Positions 27,372-37,018 of a DNA stretch of 64,000 bases are shown one piece after another. The stretch's first letter is position 1. The number at the start of each line of letters is the position of its first letter. The stretch is from Ureibacillus composti (lineage in GTDB: Bacteria; Bacillota; Bacilli; Bacillales_A; Planococcaceae): positions 384,501-448,500 of the forward strand of contig JAUCEP010000002.1 of the NCBI GenBank assembly GCA_030348875.1. Direction: 5' to 3'. Under the pieces are notes generated by a model that saw only the letters and a program-made list of their open reading frames with translations, was not told where the DNA came from and did not search any database. A program made the translations under genes and the position numbers.

Positions 27372-28946
27372 ATGCATGTTGCAGTAGTACGAGATATGTT
27401 ATTAGATAATCAAATTAAAGAACAATTAAAACAATACTTAACAATGCTTGAATCTGATCTTGTATTAAAAGTAAGTGCTGGTGAAGATAAAGTATCTCAA
27501 GATATGATCGAGCTTGTAACAGAACTTCAAAATATGTCTCCACGCATTTCAGTTGAGCATGTACATTTAGAACGTACACCAAGTTTCAGTGTAAATAAAG
27601 TAGGCGAGGAGTCAGGCGTTGTCTTTGCTGGTCTTCCATTAGGGCATGAGTTTACTTCTCTAGTTCTTGCTTTACTTCAAGTAAGTGGACGTGCACCAAA
27701 AGTTGACCAATCAATCATTGATCAAATTAAAGACATCACTGGTGAATACCACTTTGAAACATATGTAAGTTTAACTTGTCACAACTGTCCAGATGTTGTA
27801 CAAGCACTTAACATTATGAGTGTTCTAAATCCTAACATTTCTCACACAATGATTGATGGGGCAGCATATAAAGCAGAAGTAGAAAGCAAAGATATTTTAG
27901 CTGTACCTGCTGTGTACCTAAATGGGGAATCATTCGGTAACGGTCGTATGACAATCGAAGAAATCCTAGCTAAATTAGGTGCTGGTGCGAATGTTGATGA
28001 ACTTTCAGCAAAAGATCCATATGATGTTCTTGTCATCGGTGGCGGTCCAGCGGGTTCAAGTGCAGCGATTTATGCAGCGCGTAAAGGAATTCGTACAGGT
28101 ATTGTTGCAGAACGTTTTGGTGGTCAAATTTTAGATACACTGTCAATTGAAAACTTTATCAGTGTAAAAGAAACAGAAGGACCAAAATTAGCACAAGCCC
28201 TTGAAGAGCATGTAAAACAATACAACATTGATGTCATGAATCTACAACGTGCAAAACGTTTAGAAAAGAGAGACCTAATCGAAGTTGAATTAGAAAATGG
28301 TGCAGTTCTTAAAAGTAAATCTGTGATCATTTCAACGGGTGCTCGTTGGCGTAATATTAATGTTCCTGGTGAACAAGAGTTTAAAAACAAAGGTGTTGCT
28401 TACTGCCCTCACTGTGATGGCCCGTTATTCGCAGGAAAAGACGTAGCTGTAATCGGTGGAGGAAACTCTGGAATTGAAGCGGCAATTGACCTTGCAGGGA
28501 TTGTAAACCATGTAACAGTTCTTGAATTTAACTCTGAACTAAAAGCAGATGAAGTATTACAAAAACGTTTACACAGCTTACCAAACGTAACGGTTCATAC
28601 GAATGCGCAAACAAAAGAAATTACAGGTAAGGACAAAGTAAACGGAATTACTTATGTAGATCGTGAAACGAATGAAGAACACCATGTGGAATTAGCTGGT
28701 GTCTTTGTACAAATCGGTCTTGTTCCAAATACAGATTGGTTAGAAGGAACACTTGAGCGAAATCGTATGGGTGAAATCATCGTTGACAAACGTGGTGGCA
28801 CAACAATTCCAGGTGTATTTGCTGCAGGGGATTGTACAGATAGTGCATACAACCAAATCATTATCTCAATGGGTTCAGGGGCAACTGCAGCTCTAGGTGC
28901 CTTTGACTATATGATTCGTAACACAGAAGAGACTGCTAGCGTTTAA
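27372..28946 (+). CDS. ahpF: alkyl hydroperoxide reductase subunit F
   Basis: A 524-residue flavoprotein that reduces AhpC with NADH. The N-terminal thioredoxin-like part carries CHNC (Cys136, Cys139); the FAD-binding GGGPAGSS is at 223-230, and the catalytic CPHC is Cys345 and Cys348, with a second GGGNSG nucleotide-binding loop after it. The start is uncertain: ATG 27372 and ATG 27396 both lack a clear ribosome-binding site, while AAAGGAGAGGTG at 27279-27290 sits about 85 nt upstream with no in-frame coding sequence. Family members usually begin at the later ATG ([10 protein letters not shown]). Confidence 0.93.
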   Translation: MHVAVVRDMLLDNQIKEQLKQYLTMLESDLVLKVSAGEDKVSQDMIELVTELQNMSPRISVEHVHLERTPSFSVNKVGEESGVVFAGLPLGHEFTSLVLALLQVSGRAPKVDQSIIDQIKDITGEYHFETYVSLTCHNCPDVVQALNIMSVLNPNISHTMIDGAAYKAEVESKDILAVPAVYLNGESFGNGRMTIEEILAKLGAGANVDELSAKDPYDVLVIGGGPAGSSAAIYAARKGIRTGIVAERFGGQILDTLSIENFISVKETEGPKLAQALEEHVKQYNIDVMNLQRAKRLEKRDLIEVELENGAVLKSKSVIISTGARWRNINVPGEQEFKNKGVAYCPHCDGPLFAGKDVAVIGGGNSGIEAAIDLAGIVNHVTVLEFNSELKADEVLQKRLHSLPNVTVHTNAQTKEITGKDKVNGITYVDRETNEEHHVELAGVFVQIGLVPNTDWLEGTLERNRMGEIIVDKRGGTTIPGVFAAGDCTDSAYNQIIISMGSGATAALGAFDYMIRNTEETASV

Positions 28947-28966
28947 TCGTATAACTAAATGATGAA

Positions 28967-29005
28967 ATACCTTCGAATTTTGGGTTCGAAGGTATTTTTA
29001 TTTTG
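28967..29005 (+). terminator. terminator after ahpF
   Basis: ATACCTTCGAA-TTTTGGG-TTCGAAGGTAT with a T-rich tail. Confidence 0.9.
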
Positions 29006-29140
29006 TTGAAGTTTGCAAATCGAAATCAGTCCCTTTACGGAATGCAAGAGGAGCAACTTTTAGGATAATATTTAAATTTACCTTACAATGGTGTGAGACA
29101 TATTAACGTATTTACAGAACGATAAAGGATGGGTTTTTAC

Positions 29141-30100
29141 ATGACAAAACTACCAATTATTATTGATACGGATCCGGGGATTGATGACGCAATGATGCTT
29201 ACCTTAGCATTTGCAAATAACGATGCGTTAGATGTGCGCCTCGTCACTACTTGTTCCGGCAATATTTCGCAAAATAAAACAAACTATAACGCACGTGCCT
29301 TCTTAAGTTATATTGGAGCGGATGTAGAAATTGCACGTGGCTTAGAAAAACCTATTTTTCGTGAGCTTGAAGTAGCAGAAGATATCCATGGGGAAAGCGG
29401 GTTTGGGAATGTTCAGTTTCCCGAGCCTTCGTTACCTGTAAGTGAGCGACAAGCTGTAACCGCAATGTTGGAAACAATTATGATGAGCGATGAGAAAATA
29501 ACGATTGTCGCAACAGGTCCGTTAACAAATGTGGCGGCGTTACTACTTGCACATCCTGAAGTAAAACCTAAAATTGAGCGGATTTCGTGGATGGGTGGCG
29601 CGGCAGTAGGGGGCAATATGTCACCAACAGCGGAGTTCAATGCGTATGTGGATCCTCACGCGGTTGAAATTGTGTTCGGGTCAGGTGTCCCTATTGTCAT
29701 GAGTGGTTTAGATGTGACCCATAAAGCATTTGTAACGCCAGATGAAGCAAAAGATATATTAAATATCGGAACAGAATTTGCAGAAAAGGCATACCACCTC
29801 GTCACTTATTACCTCGATGTGATGAAGAAAACGCCATTCCATGAAGAAAATTACGATCAAGTGTTACATTTTCACGATGTATGCGCGGTTATGTATTTAT
29901 TGAAACCGGATATTTTTAAAGGACAGGATTGTTATGTGGAAGTCGCTCTTGAAGGGACAACTGCAGGTACAACGGTCGTTGATTATACGAATCGTACAGG
30001 TAAAACAGCTAACGTACATGTTTTGCATTCAGTTAATCGATTGGCATTTGTCGAGGAATTTATGAAGGCAGTCAAGATTATTTCGGACCGCCTTAAGTAA
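29141..30100 (+). CDS. nucleoside hydrolase (inosine-uridine preferring type)
   Basis: A 319-residue nucleoside hydrolase that splits ribonucleosides into base and ribose. The calcium-binding motif DTDPGIDDAMM is at 8-18, followed by NVAALL and the TAEFNAYVDPHA segment near 166-177 typical of the family. ATG 29141 is chosen over ATG 29129 because AAAGGA lies at 29124-29129. The permease at 37164 could supply purine substrates, but it is 7 kb away. Base preference cannot be read from the sequence. Confidence 0.88.
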   Translation: MTKLPIIIDTDPGIDDAMMLTLAFANNDALDVRLVTTCSGNISQNKTNYNARAFLSYIGADVEIARGLEKPIFRELEVAEDIHGESGFGNVQFPEPSLPVSERQAVTAMLETIMMSDEKITIVATGPLTNVAALLLAHPEVKPKIERISWMGGAAVGGNMSPTAEFNAYVDPHAVEIVFGSGVPIVMSGLDVTHKAFVTPDEAKDILNIGTEFAEKAYHLVTYYLDVMKKTPFHEENYDQVLHFHDVCAVMYLLKPDIFKGQDCYVEVALEGTTAGTTVVDYTNRTGKTANVHVLHSVNRLAFVEEFMKAVKIISDRLK

Positions 30101-30110
30101 TTTTGTGGTA

Positions 30111-30148
30111 AAACAGCTTGGTTCAATGGCGAATCGGGCTGTTTTTTA
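30111..30148 (+). terminator. terminator after nucleoside hydrolase gene
   Basis: AAAACAGC...GCTGTTTT stem with an imperfect inner part, followed by TTTT. Confidence 0.8.
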
Positions 30149-30220
30149 TCAGAAGTCGTATTCTGTTTTTTTATTTGCTATAGTAGGGATACCAAAAATT
30201 ATTGAGGTGAGGGGGATTAA

Positions 30221-30841
30221 ATGACACTAGATAAAAATAAGCTGAAGGATCATTTAAAACGAAATCAGACGTTATTTTTAGGAGAGGAAACAGCTTTCCG
30301 TTCAGCGGTACTAATTCCATTAGTTCAAATAAATGAAGAATGGCACATTTTGTTTGAAGTTCGTTCATTCAAGATGAGAAGTCAACCAGGCGATATAAGT
30401 TTTCCAGGCGGTAAAATCGATCCAACCGATGAATCCCCACTGGCCGCTGCTTTACGAGAAACATCGGAAGAGTTAGGTGTTGACCCCAAAACGATTGAAG
30501 TGGTGGGCAAATTAAGTCCTTATGTGGCATCTCCTGCTTTTGTTGTTTATCCGTTTATTGGAATACTGGACTACAAACAAGTTCATTCTTATAACAAGCA
30601 TGAGGTTGAAGAAATATTTACAGTTCCGCTCAATTGGTTGCTGAATTACGAACCATATGTCCACTTGGTAGCCGTTGAACCGAAGCCTTCTCCAGACTTC
30701 CCGTATCATAAAATTATGAATGGTGACAAGTATCAATGGAGAACTCGTGAAATGGAAGAATGGTTTTTCGATTACGAGAACTATACAATTTGGGGCTTAA
30801 CGGCAAAAATTTTAAAGCATTTTATCGAGAAGTTGAAATAG
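30221..30841 (+). CDS. Nudix hydrolase, CoA pyrophosphatase type
   Basis: A 206-residue Nudix protein of the CoA diphosphatase/NudL-YeaB branch. The PGDISFPGGKIDP segment precedes the Nudix box GGKIDPTDESPLAAALRETSEELGV (about 65-89). Such proteins degrade CoA or related dinucleotides. AGGTGAGGGGG precedes the ATG. Confidence 0.85.
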   Translation: MTLDKNKLKDHLKRNQTLFLGEETAFRSAVLIPLVQINEEWHILFEVRSFKMRSQPGDISFPGGKIDPTDESPLAAALRETSEELGVDPKTIEVVGKLSPYVASPAFVVYPFIGILDYKQVHSYNKHEVEEIFTVPLNWLLNYEPYVHLVAVEPKPSPDFPYHKIMNGDKYQWRTREMEEWFFDYENYTIWGLTAKILKHFIEKLK

Positions 30842-30898
30842 GTGGAGAGTGCGGTAATTCATTGTGTGTTGATTTTGGGGTCTTGGAGATAGGGATGT

Positions 30899-30976
30899 CC
30901 TCTTGATAGGCTTGATGAAGGGGATTTTGAGTGTGTGGGGATGAGATTTTCCTCTTCATAGGCTTGATGAAAGGGA
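30899..30976 (+). repeat. 52-bp hairpin repeat, short locus (array C)
   Basis: Two hairpins CCTCTTGATAGGCTTGATGAAGG (30899) and CCTCTTCATAGGCTTGATGAAAGG (30951) are exactly 52 bp apart. The loop AGGCTTG also occurs in the 60.8-61.7 kb array. The rest of this intergenic region carries no gene. Confidence 0.7.
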
Positions 30977-31181
30977 TTTGAATAAAACGCCATCCATTCA
31001 ATTTTACCGTTCATTCCCCCAACGAACCCTATTTAGCAGCTAGCCCACCAAAATTGAACTCATCTCCAAAGCCACTAATTCAACAACTCCTGAATAAATA
31101 AAGTACCTTTTCAACACTATAATGGTAGCAGTTTCATTAAGAATTTTTATACTTTACTATTTAACGAAGGGGGGAACACCT

Positions 31182-32033
31182 ATGCAATCAATAGAGAAAA
31201 TTGGTGAGCGGTTTTGGTATATTACGCCGATTTCGGAGACGGATCGACCGATACTTGGGATGGTTGTGGGGGACCACAAGACATTAATGATAGATGCGGG
31301 CAACTCGGAAAGCCATGCGAACTATTTCACAGGGGAACTTTCAAAAAAGGGAGTTCCGAATCCAGATTTGGTAGTCCTGACTCATTGGCATTGGGATCAT
31401 ATTTTTGGGCTTTCGGCTTTATCCCATACGGTTTCTATCTCACATAAAGAAACGAAACAGGAAATGGAAAAACTCATTCCTTACTCTTGGTCGGACGAAG
31501 CACTGGATGAAAGAGTGAAAGCAGGAATGGAAATTGAATTTTGTGCCACGGCCATTAAAAAAGAATTCACAGAACACCGTGATATTACAATCACTTTGCC
31601 TCATGTAACCTTTGAGAACCGATTGGAAATTGACCTTGGGGGAGTGACTTGTGTCGTTCAGCATGTGGGAGGGATTCACGCTTCGGACGCTGTTATTGTG
31701 TATATAAAAGAAGAAAAAATTCTATTTGTCGGTGACTGTATGTATGCTGATATTTTTGCTGAAATAGAAAATTATAAGATTCATGAAACCCTTCAGCTTA
31801 TAGAGCAATTAGAAGCATATGATGCACATACATATGTCCTTTCGCATCATCCGAAGCCACTGTCAAAAGAGGAATTCAATCAGGAAGTAACGATGCATCG
31901 AACCATTGCAAAATACACAGAGCTTTGTAACGGAGAGAAAGATAAAATAATCGAGGAATATCAGAAGCACGTAGGAAGAGAAGTAACTGAAATTGAACAT
32001 GAAAATATCGTATTCTACGCAAATGGTTTTTAA
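31182..32033 (+). CDS. MBL-fold metallo-hydrolase
   Basis: A 283-residue metallo-beta-lactamase-fold hydrolase with the zinc-binding THWHWDH motif (about residues 67-73) and a later FVGDCMY segment carrying an acidic ligand. Substrate unknown; the fold covers thiolesterases, lactonases and nucleases. ATG 31182 is chosen because GAAGGGGGG precedes it; the frame is open upstream to 31122 but has no ribosome-binding site. Confidence 0.82.
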   Translation: MQSIEKIGERFWYITPISETDRPILGMVVGDHKTLMIDAGNSESHANYFTGELSKKGVPNPDLVVLTHWHWDHIFGLSALSHTVSISHKETKQEMEKLIPYSWSDEALDERVKAGMEIEFCATAIKKEFTEHRDITITLPHVTFENRLEIDLGGVTCVVQHVGGIHASDAVIVYIKEEKILFVGDCMYADIFAEIENYKIHETLQLIEQLEAYDAHTYVLSHHPKPLSKEEFNQEVTMHRTIAKYTELCNGEKDKIIEEYQKHVGREVTEIEHENIVFYANGF

Positions 32034-32038
32034 TACTT

Positions 32039-32067
32039 GGGGCAGTCACGCATAAGTGATTGCCCCA
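32039..32067. terminator. terminator between convergent MBL and SMP-30 genes
   Basis: GGGGCAGTCAC and GTGATTGCCCC form a strong stem around CATAA in the gap between two convergent genes; it can serve both. Confidence 0.8.
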
Positions 32068-32072
32068 GCTGT

Positions 32073-33053
32073 TTATTGTAACCAGTATGGCTGTAAACCT
32101 TTCTTTTGCACTTTAATGCGCCAAATCTCATTTTTAGAGGACTCGGTTACATAAAGGTAGCCATCTCGGAAGGTTAAGTTTGTAACGAATGTGCCTGCAT
32201 CTTTTGGAAGGCGGATTGTCCCATATTTAAATCCATCTTTATCAAGGACGACAATTTCACCCGCTTGGAAATGGGCTACATACAGGTTTCCTTCAGCATC
32301 GACTGTTAATCCATCTGGTCCGATTCCACCTTCAAAACGGCCGAAAACAAACGCTGCTTCAGGTGAAGCTGGAGCAGTTGCAGAAGGAACAGAGAGGATT
32401 TGATTTTTGTTAAACTCTGAAATATAGACGCGGTTACCATCAGCAGAAATAGCAATTCCATTTGGATACGCGATGTTTTCAGAGAAAAGTTTTGCTTCCT
32501 TCGCACCAGGAGCTAAATAGAAGACACGGCCAGTTGGATTCGTTGCACTAGATCCCATTGGTTCAGTGAAATAAAGACCACCGTTTTTATCGAATACAAG
32601 GTCATTTAATCCATTTAAAGGTTTGCCATCATACGAGTTAATGATGGTTTCACGCTTCCCAGTTTTAGGATTGTAAGAATAAAGAACGCCTTTCCCATCT
32701 GTAATAAACAAGCGACCATCTCTGTGGAACTTAGCCCCGATTGGCATAAGATTCTTTTGATCTTGTAAAACTTTCACCACTTTATCGTTTTTAATCGTAA
32801 GAATTTCACTTGTCATCGGGCTAACTAACCAGATATTCCCTTTTTGGTCGAAGTTAATCCCTTCCATAAAACGACCGTTACCGCCTGAAATAATCTTTTC
32901 CCATTTACTACTTGGGCTTATAATTTCTGAAATATTATGCCGATCTCCAGTCGGTACTGACTTTGTTTCATATAATGCCTTTGCACCCGTGAATGTTGCT
33001 GCGATCAGGGTGAAAACAAGAATCAATGTCCCTAGTAATGCACCTTTTTTCAT
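32073..33053 (-). CDS. SMP-30/gluconolactonase-like beta-propeller, exported or membrane-anchored
   Basis: A 326-residue protein with a hydrophobic N-terminal segment (residues 4-24) and a six-bladed propeller body; the NGLNDLVFD and NGIAISADGNRVY segments are typical of SMP-30/strictosidine-synthase-like domains. It probably faces the outside of the membrane and binds a metal; the lactonase substrate is unknown. Two palindromes lie upstream (33087-33100 and 33114-33131). Confidence 0.7.
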   Translation of the reverse strand: MKKGALLGTLILVFTLIAATFTGAKALYETKSVPTGDRHNISEIISPSSKWEKIISGGNGRFMEGINFDQKGNIWLVSPMTSEILTIKNDKVVKVLQDQKNLMPIGAKFHRDGRLFITDGKGVLYSYNPKTGKRETIINSYDGKPLNGLNDLVFDKNGGLYFTEPMGSSATNPTGRVFYLAPGAKEAKLFSENIAYPNGIAISADGNRVYISEFNKNQILSVPSATAPASPEAAFVFGRFEGGIGPDGLTVDAEGNLYVAHFQAGEIVVLDKDGFKYGTIRLPKDAGTFVTNLTFRDGYLYVTESSKNEIWRIKVQKKGLQPYWLQ

Positions 33054-33086
33054 CTCAACTTACCTCCAAATAGTTTCTACTGAGAT

Positions 33087-33131
33087 GAAGTTGCAACTTC
33101 GTATTCGTTTTTCAATATAAGCGCTTATATT
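33087..33131 (-). promoter_or_regulatory. two perfect palindromes upstream of SMP-30-like gene
   Basis: GAAGTTGCAACTTC (33087-33100) and AATATAAGCGCTTATATT (33114-33131) are perfect palindromes 35-80 bp before the start codon, so an operator for a dimeric repressor or activator is likely. Confidence 0.5.
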
Positions 33132-33315
33132 CTTAGTATCTTATCATTTATTAACTGTATAAAAATACGGAAAAAGAAACTGATTTCATCAAATAAAGTG
33201 CAACTATTTTATGGATTTAGGAAATACTAATTCTGATATAATAAAATGTTTATTATTTTGGGATGAACAGCTGTAGAAAAGTGAGTGGAATGTTATGTAG
33301 ATAAAAGTGTTATCC

Positions 33316-33485
33316 GAGCAAAAACTCTGATTAAGTGGTCAAAAGGAATTATAAATGAGCAAAAACCCAGTCTATCCGGTCAAAAGGAATTTTAAATGAG
33401 CAAAAACCCAGTCTAAACGGTCAAAAGAAACCTCAAGTGAGCAAAACCTAAGCCTATCCGGTCAAAAGAAACCTCAAGTGAGCAA
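33316..33485. repeat. 41-bp tandem repeat
   Basis: Four copies of GAGCAAAAACCCAG, then CTATCCGGTCAAAAGG with an A-rich end, starting at 33316, 33357, 33398 and 33439 and fading at 33480, exactly 41 bp apart. No hairpin is apparent, so this is distinct from the 52-bp family. It lies in a 613-bp gene-free gap. Confidence 0.85.
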
Positions 33486-33666
33486 CCATTCCAAACCAGT
33501 TAAATTTGAATTTTTCATTGATATAGATAGTATTTTCAACTTCCCGCAACCTTATGAATACGAAAATTTGGATGAATTCGCATGCTTAAAATTGTACATA
33601 TTTTCATCGCCAATCCACAATACTATCCTTTAGATTCACCTAATTTAGAGGAAGGGAAGAGGCAAA

Positions 33667-33945
33667 ATGGCGAAGCACTCACATCAAAGTTGGAAACAGG
33701 ATCATCCAAGTACGTTGTTTGGTAACTCTGTTGAAAAGGCAGATCGTTCGGTGAAGCAAGCAATGTCACACCCAGAGGAAATCGCGATGGAGCACGCTTT
33801 TAATTCGCTAGCTCATGCAGAAAATGCACTTCAAAATGCATTAGATCATGGCGAGCATCTGGATATGGTGGAACAAAATAAAGCGCATTTAGATACGCTT
33901 AAGCAGCAATTAAATGAAGTGGAAGAAGTTCTTGAAGATCGATAA
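33667..33945 (+). CDS. small helical protein of unknown function
   Basis: A 92-residue hydrophilic protein with many Ala, Glu, His and Gln residues; the last 60 residues look like an antiparallel helix pair or coiled coil (AHAENALQNALDHGEH, HLDTLKQQLNEVEEVLEDR). I do not recognise a family; it resembles small DUF3813/DUF-type sporulation-related proteins but this is not firm. GGGAAGAGG precedes the ATG and a strong terminator ends it. Confidence 0.6.
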   Translation: MAKHSHQSWKQDHPSTLFGNSVEKADRSVKQAMSHPEEIAMEHAFNSLAHAENALQNALDHGEHLDMVEQNKAHLDTLKQQLNEVEEVLEDR

Positions 33946-33952
33946 ACCTCAA

Positions 33953-33988
33953 AAAACCCCCGTATGCGTTCATACGGGGGTTATTATA
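33953..33988 (+). terminator. terminator after small helical protein gene
   Basis: AAACCCCCGTATG-CGTT-CATACGGGGGTT, one of the strongest hairpins in the window, with a T/A-rich tail. Confidence 0.93.
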
Positions 33989-34090
33989 TGGAAATAATGT
34001 ACTTCAGAACTAAATTTAAGTATTATAGTAAAAAGAATGATAGAATTAGTTCGTATTATTTCCCAAGGTTTATAGAAAGAGGAACTTTGA

Positions 34091-35407
34091 ATGAAGAGTA
34101 CTAGAAAAGTCAAATTAATATTGGTTTTATCGATTGTCTTACTTTTATTATTTATAAGTATTAGTATTTATACGTCATACATAAGAATAAAATCGACTGT
34201 TGAGGAATCTATTGCAAACCAAAGTGTGGAGGCAGCCAAATCAATTGCAGCTTCATTCGATGTTGAAACGTATAAACAGTTTTTGCAAAGCCCTGAGAAA
34301 AATGAGCAGTACTGGGAAATACGTGAGTACCTTAATGACGCAAGGGAAAAATTAGGAGCACACTATGTCTACACACTAATGATCGATAATCCGAAATTTT
34401 CAAGAGCGATGATTATGGGGATGCCTAAAGATGGTCCAATCGAGTACCCCATTGGCATTGTTTGTACGGTGCCAGAAAAGCAAGTAAAAATAGCCTATTA
34501 TGAAGGGAAAACCTATGTAACAGGTCAAATTGAAGATCATGATTATGGAGTGAACTACATATCTGTCGGAGCCCCTATAAAGGATGAGGCTGGCAAAATC
34601 ATCGGATATATCGGAATTGACATAGGGATTGACCAACTAAATTCCATTAGCGCAAAGGTATTAGAGAATAATATTTTTATACTTTTATTTAGCGGAATAT
34701 TTGTAGTGATTATCATCGCAACCTTTTTCTTCATGCAACATTGGTATCGAAAAGAAATACAAAAAGAAGTAGAGGATACAGAGGATACATATCAAGCAGA
34801 AATAAAAACACTCATTGCATCTGTTTCGTCTTTAAGACATGACTTTGCAAATCATGTTCAAGTTTTACATGGACTTTTATTGTTGGAAAAGTCACAGCAG
34901 GCACTTGAATACTTATCAACCTTATCAAAAGAAATACATAACATACAGTCTATAAATTTAAATATTAAACATCCTGGATTATCGGTCTTATTACAAACAA
35001 AGAAACTCTCGGCGCAAAATCAACAAATTGATATGTGTGTTTCGGTTTCTGACGATTCATTTGATCAAATAAAAACAACAGATTTAATTAAATTACTATC
35101 CAATTTACTTGATAATGCGATTGATGCAAGTAAAGAATTACCTGAGGACAAACGAAAAATATCAATTAACTGTCAAGCATGTGGGAACCATTACATATTT
35201 AAGATTACTAACACGGGGCAGAAAATACTGGATAAGGATAAAATCTTTAAACAAGGTTATTCAACTAAAAGAGCAGAAGATGATAAAAAAATTAGAGGCC
35301 AAGGTTTGTTTATCGTAAAAGATATTGTCGATAAATATAACGGGAATATAACAATTAGCTCAAATGAAATTGAAACAAGTTTCTTTGTGGAGATTCCAAT
35401 CAAGTAA
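34091..35407 (+). CDS. orphan sensor histidine kinase (GHKL, Spo0B-like dimerisation)
   Basis: A 438-residue membrane kinase. Transmembrane segments are near residues 8-30 and 198-218, enclosing an extracytoplasmic sensing domain of about 165 residues. The phosphoacceptor region SLRHDFANHVQVLHG (His about residue 254) has the Spo0B/CitA/AgrC-like form, followed by the ATPase motifs NLLDNAIDA and GQGLFIVKDIVDKYNG. No response regulator gene lies beside it, so it either acts with a distant partner or is an orphan. The terminator after it is at 35448. Confidence 0.85.
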   Translation: MKSTRKVKLILVLSIVLLLLFISISIYTSYIRIKSTVEESIANQSVEAAKSIAASFDVETYKQFLQSPEKNEQYWEIREYLNDAREKLGAHYVYTLMIDNPKFSRAMIMGMPKDGPIEYPIGIVCTVPEKQVKIAYYEGKTYVTGQIEDHDYGVNYISVGAPIKDEAGKIIGYIGIDIGIDQLNSISAKVLENNIFILLFSGIFVVIIIATFFFMQHWYRKEIQKEVEDTEDTYQAEIKTLIASVSSLRHDFANHVQVLHGLLLLEKSQQALEYLSTLSKEIHNIQSINLNIKHPGLSVLLQTKKLSAQNQQIDMCVSVSDDSFDQIKTTDLIKLLSNLLDNAIDASKELPEDKRKISINCQACGNHYIFKITNTGQKILDKDKIFKQGYSTKRAEDDKKIRGQGLFIVKDIVDKYNGNITISSNEIETSFFVEIPIK

Positions 35408-35447
35408 GGATTTCAGTGTACTGGACTTGAGCGGTTTGTTAAATATG

Positions 35448-35494
35448 GAGCAGCGGACTAAGCGAAAATAAGTCAGCTGCTCTTATTTTTTTAA
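35448..35494 (+). terminator. terminator after histidine kinase gene
   Basis: GAGCAGCGGACT and AGTCAGCTGCTC form a stem, then ATTTTTTT. Confidence 0.85.
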
Positions 35495-35591
35495 AAAGAC
35501 CTATTCTCCAAAATAATCCTACATTTGGTTCTTTTTATTATTTTGAAAATTTTGTCATTATCTATGCTAAAATATTTCTTAAAAGGGGGCA

Positions 35592-36821
35592 ATGTACGTG
35601 ATTAATAGAGAAAGACTAGAAAAACATCTCGAGGAACTGAGTCAAATTGGGATGCAATCATCAGGGGGCATCAATAGATTTCCGTTTACCAATGAAGAAA
35701 AAAGAGCGAATGAAATCATCAAGCAATACATGGAGGAAGCTGGGTTAACGGTTTCCTTTGACGCCGTTGGGAATGTGGTGGGTGAGCGCAAAGGAACGGA
35801 AGAAAAAGCGCCAATTGTCATCGGTTCTCATATTGATACGGTGCCTCATGGTGGGAAATATGATGGTGCTCTTGGGGTGCTAGCTGCTATTGAAGTGGCC
35901 CATACGTTAAAGGAGCGGGGGGTTCAATTAACTTCACCGCTTAAAGTTGTCTCTTTCAAAGATGAAGAGGGAACACGTTTTGGATTTGGATTGTTAGGAA
36001 GTCGTGCCATGACGGGAATCTTAAAACATAAGGAGCTCGAGGAACGTGACGACCAAGGTATTTCAATAAAAGAAGCAATGCTTGAGTACGGATTCTACCC
36101 TGAAAAAATACATGAAGCAAAAGTAAATGAAATAGCAGCTTATCTGGAGCTACATATTGAACAAGGTAAAGTGCTAGAAAATGAGAGTGTCCCTGTTGGT
36201 ATCGTGACGGGGATTTATGGTCCGTGTTGGGCAGAAGTTAAGGTTACAGGCTTAAGCGAACATGCAGGAGCAACGCCAATGCCGATTCGTCAAGATGCGT
36301 TGGTTGCGGCGAGTGAAATGATTCTACAAGTTGAGCGAATTGCCCTTCAATATAAAGATGCTGTTGCGACGGTAGGGAAGTTACAAGTAAAACCAAATGG
36401 CGTCAATGTTATTCCAGGTGAGGTAACATTTTCATTAGATATTCGCGATCTTGATAATGAGCGTTGTGCGAAGATTGTGGCGGAAATAAAAGAGATGATT
36501 CAGGAAGTATCTGAAAAACGTCATGTTCAGTCTGAAATTAGAACGCTCCAAACTGTATCTTCTGTACAAACGGATGCTAGTATACAAGAGGTAATTCAAG
36601 AAACGATTGAATCTAAGGGGCTTCATCCCATTTCTCTTGTCAGTGGGGCTGTGCATGATGCTATGAACTTTGCGGGTGTTTGTCCGTTTGGGATGATCTT
36701 TGTTCGTTCAAAAGATGGCATTAGTCATAATCGATTAGAATTTACGTCAATGGATGACTGTGAAATCGCAACGGATGTTTTATATGAGACATTACTGCGT
36801 TTGGATGAAAGAATTAAATAA
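35592..36821 (+). CDS. M20-family amidohydrolase (allantoate amidohydrolase/carbamoylase type)
   Basis: A 409-residue M20 metallohydrolase of the Zn-dependent hydantoinase/carbamoylase branch. Metal ligands and catalytic residues are in GSHIDTVPHGGKYDGALG (about 78-95), KDEEGTRFGFGLLGS (Glu-Glu) and AHDA-like VHDAMNF, with ISHNRLEF near the end. Members hydrolyse N-carbamoyl amino acids, allantoate or ureidoglycolate; the substrate is not determined by sequence. The purine-type permease 340 bp downstream supports a purine-breakdown role but no other gene of that pathway is here. Confidence 0.85.
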   Translation: MYVINRERLEKHLEELSQIGMQSSGGINRFPFTNEEKRANEIIKQYMEEAGLTVSFDAVGNVVGERKGTEEKAPIVIGSHIDTVPHGGKYDGALGVLAAIEVAHTLKERGVQLTSPLKVVSFKDEEGTRFGFGLLGSRAMTGILKHKELEERDDQGISIKEAMLEYGFYPEKIHEAKVNEIAAYLELHIEQGKVLENESVPVGIVTGIYGPCWAEVKVTGLSEHAGATPMPIRQDALVAASEMILQVERIALQYKDAVATVGKLQVKPNGVNVIPGEVTFSLDIRDLDNERCAKIVAEIKEMIQEVSEKRHVQSEIRTLQTVSSVQTDASIQEVIQETIESKGLHPISLVSGAVHDAMNFAGVCPFGMIFVRSKDGISHNRLEFTSMDDCEIATDVLYETLLRLDERIK

Positions 36822-36984
36822 TGAACATAGTCAAAGGAATTTCGGTTAACTGCCCAAATAAGGTGGAATTCAAAGATTTATAGAAGATAAGCAGTACCTT
36901 ACAGTGAAAATCCGAGTATTTTTCAATTTAGACGGAATTCAACGCTTATTCTCCATGCAAGGCAAATTCCCCTTCTGTGAGGGT

Positions 36985-37018
36985 GGTGGGACGAGGAACC
37001 TGTCCCTGCTGTCCCACC
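36985..37018. repeat. GGTGGGAC hairpin repeat, copy 1
   Basis: GGTGGGAC-GAGGAACCTGTCCCTGCT-GTCCCACC forms a perfect 8-bp outer stem. A related hairpin, GGGACGAGGGACCTGACCCCGTGTCCC, lies at 44403-44429 just before the radical SAM gene. Confidence 0.6.
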
